A DNA stretch of 64,000 nucleotides, from NCBI RefSeq assembly GCF_022605165.1, contig NC_063073.1, forward strand, positions 1,550,001-1,614,000, given 5' to 3'. Every line of letters begins with the position of its first letter. Position 1 is the first letter of the stretch. Position numbers and translations under genes: made by a program. The notes beneath the pieces are model-generated. The model was not told the DNA's origin and did not search any database. It saw only the letters and a list, made by a program, of their open reading frames with translations. The stretch comes from Purpureocillium takamizusanense (lineage: Eukaryota > Ascomycota > Sordariomycetes > Hypocreales > Ophiocordycipitaceae). This document shows positions 45,291 to 57,014 of the stretch, in pieces.

Positions 45291-46875
45291 TCAATAGGCG
45301 GCGGCGGCAGCATCGAGCACCCCCAATCCGACCTGTCCTCTCGCCCATGCGATGCCCTCGCGCACATCCTCCAGCCCGTAGGCGGGCGACCGAGCGAGAA
45401 CCGCCGACGTCTCCGCGACCACGTCTCGCCCCGTCGTCGCGCCGGCCCACCACAGCCACGGGTCCGCGGCGCAGCCGTCGAGCAGCACGCCCCAGTACAG
45501 CAGGACGAACATGGCCATGGGCTCGCGGGCGCGCAGGCCCTCGACCAGGTCGGGCCCACAAACGCACCGCGACGGGAGGGTCACCATGAAGCCCCTGATG
45601 CGGCCGACGGCGCGCTCGGCGAAGCAGTACTTTGTCTGCTCCGCGGCGGTGCGGTAGGACCACGCGGTGTGCGCGGGCGGCCCGATCGTGTCATCGTCGC
45701 CGCCGCCGGCGCCGGCGGCGGTTGGCGGCAGGTGGATGTCGTGGCTCGCGGTCGTGAGGCGCTCGATGGCCGTCCTGGTGTCTGCGTCGAGGAGGTCCAG
45801 GTATTCCGCGCGCGGGAAGTAGTCGGTCACGGCGTCGCGCGCCGATGTCGGGCTGTCGAAGAACCAATCCCAATTGATGGCCGCCGTGTGCAAGCATCCG
45901 AGGATCATGGCCAACGAGGCGTGCATCCGGTCTATCACGCCTGTCTTTCCCGCCCCGTCCGCCCCGTAGCACCGGCTCACCTCGTCGTCCTCGCCCTTGT
46001 CCTCGTCGTCACCTTCGCCGCAAAGTTGAAGAACCCTGCTATGCTGCCAAACGCCGAGAAGAGGTAGAGCGTGTCCCGCGTGATTGGGGACTTGCCGCCG
46101 CCGCAGCCGCCGCTTCCCAGCGCGGCGCGGAAATCACCACTCGCTTTCGCATAGTACTCGAGGGCGGTTCGCTTGTAGCGTCGCGCCGTCGAGCGGTCCC
46201 CCCGCAGCCCGGCGAGCAGGGCAATGTCAAGGGCGGCGAGGGCGAGGATGCCGTCGAGGATGAAGGGGAGGCGCAGGCCCTCGCGCGGGAGGCACTCCTG
46301 CAGGAACGGCTGGCAGGCGGGCAGGTTGTACAGGCCGCGCCACGTGCGGACCGACCAGCGGTGCAGGAGCTCGAGCTCGAGGAGGCGACGACTGCTGGAG
46401 GTGTGCGAGGACGAGACGGAGAGCGGTGATGGGGTGGTGGTGGTGGTGATGCCTTCGATGGGCGGCGGCGGCGGAGGCCACGGGCATCGAACGGGGCTGG
46501 CGCTGCTGCTGGACGAGCTGTAGGTCGTGGCGACGCTCCATGGCCCGCGGGATGGCTCAGGCTGCTGCTTGGCTGTAGTAGTAGTAGTCGTAGACGTGGG
46601 AGGGGTGTAGGTGCATCGGGAGTTTCGAATGGTACAGTTGGCACATGGCGGGCCTTGCTCGTCGCACTAGATGAGGCGGAGGATCGAAGCATGTCAGCGA
46701 TGAATATGCGGCAACTGGCAACGTTTCTTTGGTTCACGAAGAGAAGGTGAGAGACAGAGTGTGTGAGGGAGAAAGAGAGCAGAGTGGCGGACGTTGGCCG
46801 CACCTTCAAGTGCCGCGCTTTGCATGCTGTGCATCCATGCCTGGATTTCTTATGCCGCTGCCTCTGTCTCAGCAT
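45291..46875 (-). CDS. Zn2Cys6 fungal transcription factor (Upc2-like architecture)
   Basis: Probable DNA-binding regulator. Exon 1, 46804-46875, encodes MLRQRQRHKKSRHGCTACKARHLK; exon 2 starts at 46666 after a 137-base intron (GTGCGG...CTAG). Together they give a perfect C-x2-C-x6-C-x6-C-x2-C-x6-C cluster (CTACKARHLKC, then CDEQGPPCANC, ending NSRC). A Ser/Thr/Pro linker and a helical domain typical of fungal regulators follow (LELELLHRWSVRTWRGLYNL, LPFILDGILALAALD, LYLFSAFGSIAGFFNFAAK). Downstream the reading continues in another frame (GVIDRMHASLAMILGCLHTAA to the stop at 45291). The frames join if a 68-base intron (46012 down to 45945, GTGACG...AAAG) is removed, giving 459 residues, but both splice sites are weak, so a frameshift is possible. 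Target genes are unknown. Confidence 0.8.
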
Positions 46876-49055
46876 CGTGCCTGGGCAGACGTGTCGAGCT
46901 TACTTCCTCGGCGGCAGCGGCGGCGGCGAAGGCGAAGAAGGATGCACGGAGCCAAGCGGTGTGTTGATGTGCGAAGTGAAGGTATTGAGGCCGGCGGGCG
47001 TGTGGACGGGAAACATGGCATGAGGACTAAGAAGCCCAGTCTCTGAACATTTGGGTTCCTCGACGTCGGAGTCTTGAAATTGGCGACGGGGGTACCAACC
47101 CGCGATGATGAAGACGATAATGATGGGGACTGGAGACAAGTTGAGAAAAGAAGCCTAGCCTAGCAAGCCTAGCCTGACATTGACGTTGCTGCTGCGATGG
47201 TGGCATGAAAGTCGCCACTCACTTCACTCTCATCAGGGTCTTGCTGGTCTTGTGAAAGCGGCACACCCCCTGCGGCCAAGTGAGATCTAGGGCGGTGGCT
47301 GGCAGCTTGTTCCTGGTTCACTAGGACTGCAAGGTTAACGGCAACCTTCATGTTGTTGCTCTTCACGTGCCAGAAACTGCTGGTGTGTTTGGCGAGACGG
47401 TCTTGACGGGCACCACGGTTTAGCCCTGCCCTGGTATCGATCCGTTCATTATTGCTGCACGGCTGTGCCGCCGATCCAAGGGCATCGCCACCCCTCAACT
47501 GCATGTGCCTGGCGAACCATGGTTGGACACCGGGGCGAGGCGAGGCGAGGCGATGAAGGAAGCACACCCACTCCAGCAAGGGAGCCGGGACAAACTGGCG
47601 AGCTTGTAAAGGCATTGGTTGACGCCTCCGCAGACGACCGGGGATGCATCTGGCTCTGCTGGGCCGGCTCTGGCGATCAGTGGAGTTGTCGTTGTCACTA
47701 GTAGGCTAGGCGATCCCGAGCCTCTTGGGGGCCGGGCGTCGGTAGCTGATATTTGTAATTTTAGGGACAACGAGGCACTGGGGGGAAGCGGATAGGGAAT
47801 TTGTGGCAGTTACTTTTGTACCTCCGTCACAACGAACGAGCTGGAAGCATGATGGCTGGACGAAGCGCCAGGAATTGTTCACAGGATGAGACTATTCACC
47901 ACGCCCCAAATCATGGTTGGCTGCCTACCGATCACTCAACCGCCAAACTGCCATGGCAATTTAAACCAGTGTTTCTACTTGATATGATATTGTGCCTTGA
48001 AATTGACTGGGCCACGCGACTCCTCACGATATGTCCTTGATGAGTCGCTCAGTAATGTAATCTTACTCCATCACGCCGGTGGTGGGCCATGCGACTCAAG
48101 TTTGCATGCGCCGAGCGCAAGTAGCTCACTAGGGATGCTTATTAGCCTATATACCGGTGTTATATAATAGCAATCACTTGCCATCGATCATTGATTTCAC
48201 ATTTCTTATGACGCTCCAGAACACAGAGATTACTAAAGGTCCTCTGCCCTTGGCTGCATTGAGCGCAGACAAGGTTCTTGGTTATGGGGCATATGAGGTC
48301 GCAACCATTAACCCCCTGGAGGACAGGGCTCGTCATTATGGTGTTGCCGGGCGGCGATAACATTAGGGTAATCTGAAAGAATTGCTTCATTTTGTCGCAA
48401 GCAAGAGTCAGTACTTCGGAGTTGGTTTGTTTGTTTGTTAAGAAATATGAATGTCTAGTAGGATGAAAACACTTATTGAGACGTTTGACTCGTAGAGCAC
48501 ATCAGGGTATATCCCTTACGTTCAATATATGCTAATCATCAAAGTATAGAGTATCTCTTCATCGTCGCGCGCTAGAAGAGATGTAGTTACGGCCGACATG
48601 GGGCGTCTACCCAAATCAGTGTGTCCAATTCTCCTCCAGTACATACGAGTCTCCAATCGTTGTAACTAGATAATTTATTCGTTATCTATAGTATGACCGG
48701 CTCCTACTACCTTATATAGCGTCGGCCCTATTATACGCGATTAGCTAGAGCGCCAGAGCCATGCGTACACTTGCTAGAGAGTCCCCTTTATTGAATATAT
48801 TGACATCTAATAGAATATGTTTAAGAAGTACGCTTATTGAAATTGCCGAAAAAAGGGTATGCTCAACAGTTAGCGCTGCTCAGCTCCGAGTCCGCTCCCC
48901 TTCGCCATCTAGTGCGAGGAAGTAGTAATGGTAGAAATGAAATGTCAGGCCCGAGCCACCTTCCGTCCTCCTCAATCTATCTATATATACTTGTACCGGC
49001 AGAGCGTAGGTGGTTACTCTACGCTTTCCCACGCCTACATATGTCCCAACGCAGC
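46876..49055. other. Spacer with AT-rich, TpA-rich island
   Basis: No gene was supported. From about 47800 to 48960 the composition changes sharply to AT-rich sequence with many TpA steps and short stop-dense frames (for example 48630-48740), unlike the GC-rich remainder of the window. It may be an old mutated repeat. Confidence 0.5.
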
Positions 49056-51177
49056 TCAGCGAAGTGCCAGAGCCAGCACTTTCAAACGGTCAAACAGCGG
49101 CGTGCCCAGCCCCGTGGCCGGATCCCATCCGGGAGAAGCAGCCCATTCCGCTCCTGGGACCACGGGCGCCGGTCTGCCGCTGTAGCTGGTTCCCACACAG
49201 CCCTTGGACGCTCCATTCACGATGCTGCGCTCGTCAGCCTCCGTCTCCGACTCTCGGTAAGGTTGTTGGGGGCTTCATTCAGGGGGGCGAGGAGGTGGCC
49301 TTACTCTGAGAAGCCGAGGCTGCCAATCTTATACAGCCAGGGGTTGAGAAACCCTAGGGGAGGCAAACCGAGCTTGAGGCGCGAGTCGTTGAGCAGGGCA
49401 ATCATGGCCGCGAAGACGGGCGCCGCCGCACTGCGCAATCGGTCAGTCATGGACAAGAACTCGCTGAACAAGTGTGAAACAGTATGAAGAACGCACCTTG
49501 TCCCATCGGCGCTGTCGGCCTTGCCCTGGTCAAAGATCTGGTACCCCATCGCCTGCGCCGACACGTCCGGAAACGCCCGGCCCTTGGGGTTATACAGTCC
49601 CTTCCATTTGCTCCCGCCGAGACGGACCAGGTATCCGTCTACGGCCAACTCCTGCCAGGCCGGCCGCGGCCAGTACTCGGAGAAGCCGCCCGAGGACAGG
49701 TTCCACGCGCCCTCGGGGCCCTGGCCGTGCGTGCCGCCCACGGCCGTCACATAGGGGCACGAGGCCGGGAACGCGGGGAGGAACTTGGTCGTGTTGGTCC
49801 CGTCGTTGGACAGGCACGAGACGCCGGGGCCTTCGTCGCCGGAGCTCGTGATGACGGAGACGCCTCGCGCGCCGAGCTGGCCCATCATGTCGCAGATGTG
49901 CTCCGCGTGCGCCCGCGGCACGTCCTGCTCGTTGACGCCGTACGATATGGTCACCACCTGCGGCAGGTGCTCGTCGTCGAGGCCCAGCAGGTGGCTGAAG
50001 AAGGTGGCGTAGGGCTCGATGAACTGCGTCTCGCGGTCCCAGATGCTGCAAAAGGGGCCAGCCACCGTCAGCTTTCTACTTCCTACCGAAAAGGGGGACT
50101 GTCCAAGAGTCAAAAGATGGATGGATAAGTAGCCTACTCTAGGTCAGGGACAAAGTCGTGGTCCTCGCCGCCGACGGCATAAAACGTCACAGGCACGGGG
50201 TATGCCATGGCCACCGCGTACTGGATGTCGAGGTTTGCCTCGCCCGTGCGGGTGTAGGTCTCGTCTTGAGGGTTGCTGCCGCCGTTGACGAGCACCGTCG
50301 AGAAGTTGGCGCCTCGGGCGTCGGGCGCCAGCGCGGCGAGGAACTTGTTCAGCTGAGCATGCTGCGCTGCCTGCCCGCGGAAGCCCACGACGCCGAAGCG
50401 CGACCTGGCATGTGCCGGAGACGCGGAGTTGTTGGAGTTGCCGCTTCCCATGCGGTAGAGCGCGCGGAGGCATGTCGGCGTGACCACTCCTCCGCTGCAC
50501 GATGGCGTCGTCGAGCCCTTTCTCGCGGGGGCTTGGACCACGGCTTGTAACGGCCGAGGGACTGTCGTCGGGATGTGGAAGCCTTTGCGAGGCGTGTCAG
50601 TGCCCGTGGATCTGGGCCCCGGCGCGCGGTGGACAAACGCAACGTGAGCACGCAGAGCCGTCGTCGGATCCCTCTCCTCGCGCCCCGGCCTCCTCTCTTC
50701 ATCCTCCGTCTGGCCACCGCGCGCGGCGAGTCGTAGCAGGCGCTCCGCGTGCAGAGTCGGCACTCGCGCCTCGATGACCTGTCCGCCATCACCACGGATA
50801 TGTTCCTCCGGGACGCCGACCTCAGCCAGCCATTTCTTCACGGCGTCGATGGACGACTGATGAGGCCGCAGCAAAGCTTGAGCCTGCTCCCGGGTCAGGA
50901 ACTTGCCATAGCTTTCGCCGTCCGGGTCAGACAGGGCCGCGAGCGTCGAGTCTAAGAGGTCGCGGTCCGCGGGGCGCAACGATATGACGACGTCCTGGAA
51001 GCTATTGTCAGGTTGGTCGTTGTGGTGGTGATGGTGATGATGGTGGTGGTGGTGGTGGTGGTGAACTGGTAATTCCGCCGGGGCGTTGTGTCGGTGATGC
51101 TGATGTTGGTGAACTGAAGAGGCAAGACTGGGTCCAACCGAGGAGAGGACTGCGCTCAACACCTCCAGAAGCCTCAT
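49056..51177 (-). CDS. Sedolisin family (S53) serine protease, tripeptidyl-peptidase-like, secreted
   Basis: Secreted acid protease. Four exons, 50138-51177, 49497-50045, 49305-49430 and 49056-49224, give 627 residues. Donors are GTAGGC, GTGCGT and GTAAGG; acceptors GCAG, GCAG and GCAG. The junctions give [28 protein letters not shown] and [15 protein letters not shown] signal peptide (residues 1-20) is followed by a propeptide ([21 protein letters not shown]...[10 protein letters not shown]). The propeptide begins with 14 consecutive histidines (39-52). Catalytic residues of the family are in place: Glu313 and Asp317 in [10 protein letters not shown], the oxyanion Asp417 in SSGDEG, and Ser530 in DGTSAAAP. 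The calcium-site region [11 protein letters not shown] and [11 protein letters not shown] closes the domain. An ORF-only reading ends falsely at 49301, because the last intron follows a TAA in frame. Confidence 0.93.
51022..51063 (-). repeat. Imperfect CAC/CAT triplet repeat coding 14 histidines
   Basis: Fourteen triplets, eleven CAC and three CAT on the minus strand, inside the sedolisin propeptide. It is flanked upstream by a looser His-rich segment (HQHQHHRH). Confidence 0.9.
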
Positions 51178-53962
51178 GTTGACGATTATGTCTACGTATG
51201 AAGGCTCAAGGGGTTCGCAGCCAGGAGAAGAAGTCGTGGGATATGGCGATACATAAGCCTGCGACGCATCCCAGAGGCTGGTAGCAAGTTACCAGTTATG
51301 CAACGGCCGCCTCCTCCTAAGAGACTATAGACAGGCGCATATTGACTCACAGACGCGAACGGCATGTGATCTGTGAAAGGCACATAATGCAGCTATGTCA
51401 GTGCCGCTATTACTTCCCGCCCTTTGACTTCCAAGTCGTCGCATTTCATCTGCCGTCGCAACAACAGTAGAACGCCTCTTTTTTTCCCTTTAATATCCCA
51501 CCGCCATTTTTTTGCCCATACATAGGTACGGGGTACATACATACATACGACTATGTACATGGCCTACATATACGAACTGGTCAGAAGCCGACTCGCAGCG
51601 GCTCGTTGCAAAGACACCCCGGAGCTAGTTGGGGAACGGGGCGTCCCGCGGTGTGCCGGGGCTGGCAAGGAACAAACACCGCTCATAGATCCATGGAGAG
51701 GGAGGGGCGGTGGCTTGACAGAGGCCGCCCGTCGACTGTGTTTGCGTTTCAGCGTAGGGGAGCCAAACACGAGGGCTGAGGGCACCCCCCTCTCCCTTCG
51801 TGACACGGACCAAAGGGTGGCGCGGTGGAAGTACACGGCATTGGCGAGGCGCTCCGGCGGCCCTTGTCGACTCTGGCTGGGCGACGCCTCTCGTGGATGT
51901 CATCCGGTGGGGAGTAATTTCCAACAGCAAGCAAGAGGTCATGGGGGGCAAGATGAGATGGCAACATGAAGCTGCTCAACATGAGGCAGTTGTTCGTGAT
52001 GGTGTTGGGTATAGGAGACCTTGACAACCCATGGAACATCCATCCTTGGGGACTGGTGAACAGGGGCTCCAGGGTCTCTGTGCCCAACGTCAAATACCGG
52101 TGTGCGCTTCGTATAGACGAACATGGCGTACAAAGCACAGCCCTACGGCACCACGGGTGCGGTTTGCCGCTTGCACGGTCCACCAACAGCGAAGTGCCGC
52201 TGCTATTTCATTTGACCCTGCTATACTCACGGGTGGAATGCTATGCTGTTGTACCCTACCTGCCATCTTTATTTGGTGGCCCAGAGTGGCCCATGCACAA
52301 GGGATGGGCAAGGTCTGCTTTCGCTATGACGATCATGTTGTGAATAGGCCATCCGTCCACACACAAACCTCGGCGCCCGGCCAAGTTCGCAAAGCGGTGA
52401 GCGGTTCCGCCTTGATTGACTCGTGCGCTTCGCGACTGACGTCAAAGTGCTTTCTGGGGCTTGCTTTCTCGCAGTCATGGCAGGGGGGGGGGCGGTTCTG
52501 CAAGCAGGTCATCGTGAACAACACTCACTCATCGTGCTGTAAGCAGGCGCTTGAGACGAAAAAGTCGGTGTGGCTGCGAAGCAACCCGGTCATCTTGTTT
52601 CTGTGTATAGACTTGGGGTGCAAAAATAGAACACTTTTGATAAAAAAAAATTCAGGTGATTCGAGGCTGCTGTTGCTCATTCCTTTGCTTGTGGTAAAAA
52701 TTGTTGTAAGATATTCGCGGGTTGGTGGTGGCCATTGATGACAGACACCGGCATTGACCGCGGTCCAGAAAGAACATGAACATTGACTCCACCAGGTCTA
52801 CTACGCCCATGTGCGACGCATTCGCTTGCTTCCCTTGAACGAAACTGCACCTTTTCGAAGATGGGTGATGCGAGTACCGAGGTCAGGTATCGACGCTTCG
52901 GAGCCTCTCGAGTAAGGTCTGTCGGTAAACGTTGGGCGGCTTGCGTTGGACACTGAAGGTGAAAGAGAGACAGCCTTTCATAAAGTAAACTTGGAAATAA
53001 TATGTTGCAATTTCAGCCTCGTATTGTCGGCCTTTCAGTATCAATATCAATCGACTCTTCTGCTCCCTGGGCTTGAAGTCAGCGACGCCAACCTTGTCGC
53101 TAAGGGGAGCCAGGAACCATTGGAGCGGCCCCTGTCGCCTGGCCAGCGAGCCGTGGGATGAAGCGTCTTCAGCTCTATATTATTGAGTAGCGAAATGCAA
53201 GAGAACATCGTAAGATGGACTTGTCTGACCTTCAGTCCATTCTGTAAGCAAGAATTGCGTCCACACCCACGACACGCCGCACTTGAGATACTTCAGTCGG
53301 CGTGAGTTCCCGTGCCGGTGCATGCTAATCAATGCGCCACTGCTTCTTAATTCTTTTCTTTATACTCCTCAATCTCCTTTTGCCTTGGGGATAGAGCATC
53401 GTCATTCGGTCTAGGTACCGGGCTATCCCACAGGCAGAGGCCATCATCGGGGCATCTCCAACCACCGGAGCGCATGAGCTACGTATACCACGAAGCTGAT
53501 GGGCATTTCTGGCCCGCCTCCACCGCGAAACCACGACACAGATGTGCCCCTCGGTGTCAAGTCGTCGACTCGCAGAGGGTAGACTGTCGTCGAGCGTGGA
53601 GTTGCACCCCAAAAGTGTGGCCCCGCCTCCGCCGACAACCGTCCATCGCGCCCAGTCCCCTCCCCAGCTCTGCCACCTCTACGACCTTCATGACTTGCTT
53701 CATCCGTGGCAGCATCCTCTGCGGCGGTCTGCTCTCTACCAAGGTTCCCTTTCCGAGGGGTTACTCTGCAACAGTCCGTCTCTCTTGGACAACACGGTCG
53801 TGGCCGCTGAAGCATCTGGATTGGTTGCCTTTTGTACAGGAAATAAATCAAGTCTTGCATATCGCGATCCTCATAAAATGTCGCTCGATGAATACAAGTA
53901 CATCCATGGTAACCTCAACGCCTGTCCCACGCAACGCCCCAGATACTCTATGCTGCCGCCGT
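51178..53962. other. Long spacer
   Basis: 2.8 kb between the sedolisin start and the Erv41 stop codon. AT-richer patches lie near 52610-52720 and 52960-53060. No gene or known repeat was recognised. Confidence 0.5.
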
Positions 53963-55195
53963 CTATTCGTCGTAACCATTCTTGTTGCCAATCATGCCTT
54001 GGCCGCCACCACTACGCCGCCTCTTTCCAATCACCTCTTTGAGAAACTCAGTGATGGTGAAGCCCCAATGACCTGCCACGAGGACGCCGCTGAGGACGTT
54101 GATGAGCTTGACGGCAAACAATAGCATGCCATCGCGATTTTCGTGCACGGAGAGCAGTATCGGCTCAATGTCGTACTTGAAAAAGACGCCCGGCACAATG
54201 TCCTCCGGCACCTCCTTGCTCTGGGCAGTGACTGCGTACTGGTTGGTGAAAAGGGACTTCGAGCCCACCGTGTAGACTGTTGGCACCACAGACAGGTAGT
54301 ACTGGAACTTGTGGAAGTGTGCGCTGGCGGCGTTGACGGTGAGGTCTAGCGGGTTGACGAGCGATGGGTAGAAAGCGCCGTACGAAAGCTCGTTGATGAT
54401 ATGCGAAAAGTTGAATCCTGGCTGTGGTCAGCATTGCGGCGCAGTAAGGAACAAGACGCAACACTCACTCTCATGATCGAGATGGGCGCCGCCTTCCATA
54501 TAGCCGTGTCCGCGGGCAGTGATGTGAAAGTCTCCCTGCACCTTGTTCAGCTCAAGGGAGCCGTATATGCGGCAGCTATCGGGCGGCCCTCTGACTTTGG
54601 GCGTCTTGGCCCAACGCGCCCTCTTCTTGCCCAGGGCAACAATGTCATGAACGTGCTCCTCGCCAAAGCCTTCGTCCTCGGCCGCCAGGTTCTGCCAGCC
54701 CGCGCCGGTGATGACGCGGCCTTCGCTGTCCCTCCCCAGGCGGTGGATGCCGCTGGCGCTGGCCCACTGCGCCCAACTCGTCTGGTCGCGGTGCAGGCGG
54801 GTGGCTGCGAGAATGCGGTCGCCGGCAGCGTCCTGGACATTGACGTGTAGATCGCCGCAGGGCATGCGCACGACGGTATCGAGGTTGATCTGCAGGGAGT
54901 GGGAGACGCCCTTTTCGACGGCAAAGTCGTGCGTCTCGGAACCGCGCCACCAGCGGGCGACCTCGCTCCAAAGGAGGATGACGGAGACGACCGCCATGGC
55001 AACGGTCCATTTGCCACCGCCGGACGTCCTCGTCACATATTGCGGTTTAGACTTGGCTGAAGAAATCCATGTCAGCTAGCGCTCCATCACAAGGGGAGAC
55101 GACGCCATACGGAAGGCATCAAAAGCCTTGACGATATTGTTGCTCGAGGCGCCAAAGTCGTCCTCCCTGAGGCCGCTCTTCTCAAAGCCGTTCAT
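53963..55195 (-). CDS. ERV41: ER-Golgi transport vesicle protein Erv41 (ERGIC2 family)
   Basis: Integral membrane protein of COPII vesicles; with Erv46 it retrieves escaped ER residents from the Golgi. Three exons, 55111-55195, 54469-55056 and 53963-54417, give 375 residues. Donors are GTATGG and GTGAGT, acceptors TTCAG and CCAG. The junctions give KAFDAFPKSKPQYVT and HLDHERFNFSHIINELSYG. There are two membrane spans: near the N-terminus (WTVAMAVVSVILLWSEVARW) and near the C-terminus (MLLFAVKLINVLSGVLVAGH). Between them is the luminal domain with family motifs LQINLDTVVRMPCGDLHVNVQD and CRIYGSLELNKVQGDFHI (in parts). The short cytosolic tail is basic then GGGQG-rich. Erv46 is a relative, but the length and the N-terminus (MNGFEKSGLREDDFG) fit Erv41 better. 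Confidence 0.93.
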
Positions 55196-57014
55196 GGTGG
55201 CCGTTGTATCTTTGCCTCAATGGGATCGCGTCGCCATTCGAGACTATAGCACCGTCGCACCAGAGTTGCGCCGCAAGCACAATGGTTTGGTTGCGCGGGA
55301 GAGTGCCAAGTTGAGGTTGCACCTCGGTGCTGTTGGCGATTGGGATTGAAGCATTGAGGACAGCTTGCATGCCGCCTGCAGCTCCAAGGGCCGTGCAGGG
55401 GTGGAGTGGCGCCGTCTCAGGCGGGAGTAAAGTCGGCCCGCGCGGGCGCCACCTGTATAGGGTAGTCCACTTTAGCCTCGAAATGTAGCTGCAGCCGATC
55501 ATGATGCATCTTCGAGGACGAGCATGGAGAAAGTGGCGAGAAAATTGCTCTTTCACGGAAATTTGAGCTTTGCGAAACTGAACGGGCCAGTATGTGCTGG
55601 GCCAATCATACAGTGAGTCGATTGGTGAAAAGCTTTCATGATCAAAAATGTCGACACCCAAACCTGCGACGCCTGCCGTTACAAGGGTTACCTCTGTTAC
55701 AACCCACACACAGCCCATCGCTCCCTTTCAAATTGGTGTTTGCTCAGTCTCGGGCTCCGGAAAATCGCGTCATCTACTGCTCAATGTTGATCGATAGACT
55801 GCACGCGGTATGTCGTTGCAACTGCCACGCAGCCCCGGCATTGTGCTGGAATACGAGGTGCAATCGCAATCGGGTTTCGTTTCAAACAATGAGTCAAGGA
55901 ACGAGTTAGTACTTCTGGGCAGGTACCCGATTGAAAGTGGATCGTTTCCCCAAGGACAAACGTGGCAACAGGGACGTTGCAGGGTCCAGTGGATGCGCGA
56001 CGGGTGTTCCACCCTTAGCACCACACGCCGTCACACCTGGGCTGGCTCGTTAGTGCTTCATCTAGCTTTAGCGGCACACTCTCGCTCGCTGGACCGTTTT
56101 GGGTGGGCCAAGACGCGCCCAGCCGCTTGGATCGGCGGTGTCGGGCTGGGTCTTGATCTTCCCCAGATTTATATTCATGGATATCGTTGCGACTCTAGCG
56201 GCCGCGGAAGATGCGTGATGCTCTGCTTCGAGGTGGAAACTCGAGTGATGGAATGCATCATGCGTACAGCGGCATGGCCGTCGCGCGTGGCGCCATGGCG
56301 CTCCAGGTACAGTAAGCCGCCGGCGTCTGAAGAATAGGTACGTACGCAGTGCGTTGGCTCTCCCAGGGGCGGTCCTCGTAGCAGGCTCTTGCAAAAAGGC
56401 CCGAGTGGCGAGCACTGACGCCTCGCTTCGTGTTTTGGGCGTGCACTGCCATCTCGTCTCGTACAGTGCCTTACAGTACAGTACCAGATTCCAGGCAAAC
56501 GAGCTGGACTGGACTGGTGGGCAGCTGATGTGCCACCGCTATCGCTGTTGAGGCACCTGTGGTTGGTCGGCTGTTCTGGCTCAGTGGTCTGGTGCCGTCG
56601 TTGCCGCGCTCTCCCGTGCCGCCTGCCTCACTATTGTCCTTAGCCTCCCGCCTGAACTCACCCATTTTGGCGCCCCCTTTATTCCCGTTTCCTTCCCCTC
56701 TGGTTTCAAACCTCAACTCTTACACTCGCTCACTCACCCGTCATCATCGAACGCCTGGTCCTTGCCGCCCTCGCCATCGCCCTCGCCGTCTTCTCGCGAG
56801 CGCCTGGCTTCGCGCTCGTTGCCTCCGTCTTTTGCACGCACATCTACGACGCCGACTCCGACGCCATCGACGGCCCTTTCACGACCCGCGCCCACACGCA
56901 CTCGCCGTCGCGCATGAATGTCAACTGACGGACTCGCGTCGCTGCGTTTGTTCCTCGTTTCCGCTCGTTACACCCCTGCCGCCGACACGCACTCGGCGTG
57001 ACAACTATCGCAAG
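55196..57014. other. Divergent spacer ERV41 / GH76 gene
   Basis: Promoters of two divergent genes. The last 400 bases before 57015 are C/T-rich and probably the leader of the GH76 gene. A GTACAGT-rich patch lies at 56460-56482. No gene was supported. Confidence 0.5.

Noticed and set aside
47169..47615. 148-codon minus-strand frame
   Set aside because: No motif, and overlapping frames on the other strand are equally open; composition is like the spacer.
49301..49310. Apparent premature stop truncating the sedolisin
   Set aside because: The TAA overlaps a strong GTAAGG donor. Splicing to 49224 restores the conserved C-terminal calcium-site region, so the gene is intact.
43837..51177. Possible secondary-metabolite cluster (zinc-knuckle protein, Zn2Cys6 factor, protease)
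   Set aside because: No biosynthetic backbone, tailoring enzyme or transporter is present.
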